Origin: an uncultured Lachnospiraceae bacterium
GTDB taxonomy: Bacteria > Bacillota > Clostridia > Lachnospirales > Lachnospiraceae
DNA: 26,459 nt
Direction of reading: 5' to 3'
Assembly: GCA_910584685.1 (NCBI GenBank)
Contig: CAJUAO010000030.1
Span: 1-26,459 of the forward strand
Both the position numbers and the translations under genes were made by a program. Under the pieces are notes generated by a model that saw nothing but the letters and a program-made list of their open reading frames with translations, ran no database searches and was not told the DNA's origin. Shown here piece by piece: positions 23,203 through 26,459 of the stretch (positions within the stretch are counted from its first letter, which is position 1; each line of letters starts with the position of its first letter).

Positions 23203-25941
23203 ATGAATAACAGATTTATTTCATGGTTAAGGGATAACTTAGGCTGCGTACTGGGCTTTATTGTTCCTATGATTATTTTAGGCGGTATATTTATAGGAAA
23301 GGAAATAATACCCTGGGGCGACAATATGTACCTTAGAAGCGACTGCTATCACCAGTATGCGCCATTTTATAAGGAATTGTACCGGAAACTTACGGAGGGG
23401 GGCAGCTTCCAGTTTTCATGGAATATCGGCATGGGCGTAAATTTCACTGCCATATACGCTTATTATCTTGCAAGCCCTGTCAACCTTCTCTTAGGACTGC
23501 TTCCTGAGGGCGTTCTTCTTCATACCATGGATTTTCTTATTGTGTTTAAAACCGCCCTTGCAGGCTATACCTGCGCCTATTACCTTTCAAGGCACTTTAA
23601 CACAAAATCAGTGACAGTTGGCGCCGTATCTGTATTTTATGCCCTTTCTTCCTATATGGCTGCCTTTAGCTGGAATATTATGTGGCTTGACTGTATTATT
23701 CTTCTTCCTATCATAGTGCTTGGACTGGAAAAGCTTTTTAGCGAGGGAAAATACAAGCTATACACTATATCCCTTGGAATAGCCATATTTACAAATTACT
23801 ATATAGCCATAATGATATGTATTTTTCTTGTTATTTATTTCCTTTACCTTATGTTTACAAAAAGCTCTTCACATAAGATAACATATTATATAAAGAAAAT
23901 GCTTTCATTTGGCTTCTTCTCACTGCTTGCCGGAGGCATTGGCGCCATTATGTTCATTCCTGAAATGTATGCCCTTGGCTATACCGTATCAGGAGACTTC
24001 AGCTTCCCTGAAATGTGGACTAACTATTTTTCAATACTTGATATGATGTCACGCTCACTTATCGATATACCTGTGTCAATATTCTCAGCCCATGACCCGA
24101 ATCTATACTGTACCGTGGCAGTATTTATTATGGTGCCTGTTTACTGTATGTGCAGCAGGGTACCTTTAAAGGAGCGTATTGGAAAAATGGCGCTTTTAGC
24201 TATATTTCTTGTAAGCTTTAACACAAACATACCAAATTATATATGGCACGGCTTTCATTTTCCAAACAGCCTGCCTGCAAGAGAATCTTTCATATATATT
24301 TTTCTTCTTGTAGCTATATGCTACGAGGCTCTTATTCATCTGAAGGATATGACAAAAAAACAGGTATACGGAGCCTTTGCCGGCGCCGTGGCAGTTATAC
24401 TTCTTATAGAAAAGCTTTATGTAGGCAATGATTACTCCTTTGAAATCATTTATATGAGCCTTTCATTTCTTGTATTTTATATGGTGCTTATTGGAGCCTT
24501 TAAAAGCAGGAACACCAAAAACAGCTTTTTAGTGTATCTTTTGTTTGTCGTATGCATAGCCGAGGCTACAATCAGCTCAGACCATGAGGAGTCCTACAAG
24601 ACTACCTCATATTCCGCCTATATTGAGGATAATGAAGCTATTGAGCGTCTTATTGACGGTGTTGCAAAAAATGACGACGGCTTTTACAGAATTGAAAAGC
24701 TTAGCAGAAAAACAAAGAATGACGCCGCATGGAACGATTATCACGGCGTATCCATATTCTCTTCCATGACAAACGGACATTTTACCGATTATCTTGGCTC
24801 CCTTGGCTTTGAAAAATCCACAAATGCCTATTCATATTATGGATTTACGCCTTTTACCTCTGCTTTGCTTGACGTAAAATACGTTATTTCAAACCAGTTC
24901 ATGTCAGACAGCGAATGGTATACCCTCTACGATTACGATGAGAATACCTCAAGATATATTTACAGGGTTAATTACGCCCTTCCTATTGGATTTATGCTTC
25001 CTAAGGATTTTAATAAGGAATTTGCAATGACAGGAAATAATCCTTTTGCCATTCAGAATGATTTTGCCGCCATTGCGACAGGCTATGAAAACATGTTTTC
25101 ATATATTCCTGCATCCAGCACAGGCACAACATGTTCATTTACTGTTGATGAGGACTCTGACGTTTATGTTTATGTGACCACATATGTGGAACAGATAAGC
25201 TTTGTGGCTTCCTCTCCTGACGGTGAAACTGTAGCCTCCAATTCATTCAGCGGCTTGAATCACAGACAGGTCTGCCACTTCGGCAAGCTTCCGGCTGGTA
25301 CTTCCGTTACGGTAAATACCACGGATACAAGCGCTTCCTCTCTTCAGCTTTATGCGTACTCATTTAATAAGGATACCTTTGACAATATATACAACGCATT
25401 ATATTCACAGGGGCTTGAGGTTACGGAGTATGATGACACTTACATAAAGGGTGAAATAACAGCCTCAAAAGACGGGCTTATGTATTTGTCAATAGTATAT
25501 GACAAGGGCTGGAGCGCATATATAGACGGAAATGAGGTTGAAATTTCATCTATAAAGGATGCTCTTTTAGCTGTACCTGTACCTGCCGGCACGCATACCA
25601 TTGAGCTTAAGTACCGGACTGACGGACTTTTAGAGGGAAGCGTACTTACGGCGCTGGCTGTTGTTATTCTTGTGGTGATTATAATTTTTGAGGAAAGGCT
25701 TAAGGGATTGGCTGCTAAGGCTTACGTCAACGTACGAAAGCAATTTTCCATAAGAAAATCTGCTGCAAAAATTTCTCATGGTACGGATGACAGCAGTTCT
25801 GACGGTATGGAGGATAGCAGCTCTGATAATACGGACGGCAGCGGCTTTAATAATAGCGCCAAGCAGTTGGATAACAGTGAGCAGGCAGTTTTGGACAGGG
25901 AAAAAAGTGATTTAGTAAGTGAGGCGGAGGATAATATTTAA
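23203..25941 (+). CDS. YfhO-family polytopic membrane protein (GT-C-like)
   Basis: A 912-residue protein starting at an ATG behind AGGAGG. The first half has about a dozen membrane helices, with DNMYLRSDCYHQYAPFYKE and SWNIGMGVNFTAIYAYYLAS in the first large external loop, as in YfhO proteins. Residues about 455-800 are an extracytoplasmic beta-rich region that ends in YDKGWSAYIDGNEVEI and PAGTHTIELKYRTDG. A final helix (about 814-830) and a Ser/Asp-rich, low-complexity cytosolic tail (about 831-912) follow. In B. subtilis and Listeria, YfhO works with a GT2 enzyme and a GtrA-type protein to add sugars to lipoteichoic acid. Such a role here is inferred, since no GT2 gene is present. The stop codon abuts the repeat at 25937. 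Confidence 0.9.
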   Translation: MNNRFISWLRDNLGCVLGFIVPMIILGGIFIGKEIIPWGDNMYLRSDCYHQYAPFYKELYRKLTEGGSFQFSWNIGMGVNFTAIYAYYLASPVNLLLGLLPEGVLLHTMDFLIVFKTALAGYTCAYYLSRHFNTKSVTVGAVSVFYALSSYMAAFSWNIMWLDCIILLPIIVLGLEKLFSEGKYKLYTISLGIAIFTNYYIAIMICIFLVIYFLYLMFTKSSSHKITYYIKKMLSFGFFSLLAGGIGAIMFIPEMYALGYTVSGDFSFPEMWTNYFSILDMMSRSLIDIPVSIFSAHDPNLYCTVAVFIMVPVYCMCSRVPLKERIGKMALLAIFLVSFNTNIPNYIWHGFHFPNSLPARESFIYIFLLVAICYEALIHLKDMTKKQVYGAFAGAVAVILLIEKLYVGNDYSFEIIYMSLSFLVFYMVLIGAFKSRNTKNSFLVYLLFVVCIAEATISSDHEESYKTTSYSAYIEDNEAIERLIDGVAKNDDGFYRIEKLSRKTKNDAAWNDYHGVSIFSSMTNGHFTDYLGSLGFEKSTNAYSYYGFTPFTSALLDVKYVISNQFMSDSEWYTLYDYDENTSRYIYRVNYALPIGFMLPKDFNKEFAMTGNNPFAIQNDFAAIATGYENMFSYIPASSTGTTCSFTVDEDSDVYVYVTTYVEQISFVASSPDGETVASNSFSGLNHRQVCHFGKLPAGTSVTVNTTDTSASSLQLYAYSFNKDTFDNIYNALYSQGLEVTEYDDTYIKGEITASKDGLMYLSIVYDKGWSAYIDGNEVEISSIKDALLAVPVPAGTHTIELKYRTDGLLEGSVLTALAVVILVVIIIFEERLKGLAAKAYVNVRKQFSIRKSAAKISHGTDDSSSDGMEDSSSDNTDGSGFNNSAKQLDNSEQAVLDREKSDLVSEAEDNI

Positions 25942-26360
25942 GATAAATATTAATTTGTATGTTTGGAAAAAAAAGTTCCTCGCATGTAGTCCGGGGCATA
26001 AGAATAAATGGAGTATAAGACCTTAAGGCGGTGTCAGGGACAGGGTGCGTCAGGGAGTTATATATTTTTTTTAAAGCTTCGAAAAGAGTAAGAAATTCTA
26101 TCAACAAAATACCGCCACCTTCTAAGCTGCGAGCGTAACTCGCAAGGGGCTAAAAAGCAGTCCCTTACTCAGACAGACGCTCTACGCTAAGAAGCTGACG
26201 GCATTCCGTTGATGAATTTCTAACACTTTTCTCAATGCTTTAAAAAATATATATAACTCTCTGCCCCACCCTGTCCCTGCTACCGCTCTAAGGTCTTATA
26301 CTCCATTTATTCTTATGCCCCTCATTGGGAGAAAGTACTTTTCACATATTAATTTTATAA
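25937..26360. mobile_element. MITE-like repeat containing a 329-bp imperfect palindrome
   Basis: The core, 25993-26321, is a palindrome. Left arm 25993-26135 and right arm 26178-26321 are complementary with few mismatches. The outermost 33 bases (GGGGCATAAGAATAAATGGA then GTATAAGACCTTA) are perfectly inverted. The 42-nt centre has a small AAGGG/CCCTT apical stem. Outside the core, 25937-25992 matches bases 1-62 of the window in inverted orientation. The right flank to about 26360 shows a degenerate mirror of that outer sequence (GAGAAAGTACTTTT, TTAATTTTATA). There is no open reading frame of note and no obvious target duplication. The shape suggests a non-autonomous transposon, but a structured RNA repeat placed behind genes is equally possible. 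Confidence 0.7.
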
Positions 26361-26459
26361 ACAATTCAAGTGGAGGGCGTATCAATAAAAATACAACATT
26401 CAATATTAGATAGATATAAATTTGCTGGTACTCACTATAATTATACGACTGCATCATGC
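26361..26459. other. Unassigned AT-rich end of the window
   Basis: A plus-strand frame stays open from 26361 to the edge and could encode a peptide containing IKIQHSILDRYKFAGTHYN. No ATG or properly spaced ribosome site starts it. Too short to assign. Confidence 0.3.

Noticed and set aside
25993..26321. CRISPR array or REP/BIME cluster as the explanation of the right-edge repeat
   Set aside because: There are only two inverted arms of about 143 nt, no regularly spaced direct repeats, and the size is far beyond REP units.
26361..26459. Possible 5' end of a coding gene at the right edge
   Set aside because: Open for only about 33 codons to the edge; the only start candidate (GTG at 26370) lies inside the GGAGG itself and no family is recognisable.

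Overview
The window looks like chromosome of an anaerobic, endospore-lineage Firmicute, most likely Clostridia and probably Lachnospiraceae. The DNA is AT-rich with strong AGGAGG-type ribosome sites and TTGACA/TATAAT-type promoters. It carries spore genes (gpr, spoIIP, a GerM-domain lipoprotein) and a run that follows the classical Firmicute order comEA ... comEC-holA ... rpsT-gpr-spoIIP. I cannot name a species.

Left part (73-13583): the com/holA/rpsT/gpr/spoIIP neighbourhood, nearly all on the minus strand. Relative to the order known from Bacillus subtilis it has two inserts. A sensor kinase/response regulator pair plus a GerM lipoprotein sits between comEA and comEC, forming one tight operon (comEA-RR-HK-gerM-comEC-holA). 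An HD-GYP response regulator plus a FapA-like protein sits between holA and rpsT. The second pair prefers CTG for leucine, whereas the genes around it prefer CTT/TTA, so it looks acquired. rpsT alone reads rightward here, with its own promoter, leader and terminator.

Middle (13635-21531): arginine biosynthesis. The leftward operon argC-argJ-argB-argD continues into an orphan membrane-anchored solute-binding protein, then meets a hairpin whose 3' arm carries the Shine-Dalgarno of a small YdcZ-type transporter. argG is divergent from argC across a 358-bp control region with two good sigma-A promoters and several ArgR-like palindromes. argH, argF and carbamoyl-phosphate synthase are not in the window.

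Right part (21597-26459): a FlxA-like coiled-coil protein (minus), then a rightward pair encoding a GtrA-family membrane protein and a YfhO-family polytopic protein. In Bacillus/Listeria such proteins work with a GT2 glycosyltransferase in cell-envelope glycosylation; no such transferase is present here.

Edges: just after the YfhO stop codon lies a 329-bp imperfect palindrome (25993-26321) with arms of about 143 nt, inside a somewhat longer repeat. The outer end of the same repeat reappears in inverted orientation at bases 1-62, right behind the spoIIP stop codon. Both copies therefore sit 3' of a gene in the same relative orientation. This non-coding, MITE-like or structured-RNA-like repeat is the least explained feature of the window. 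No tRNA, rRNA, CRISPR array, complete insertion sequence or origin was seen.
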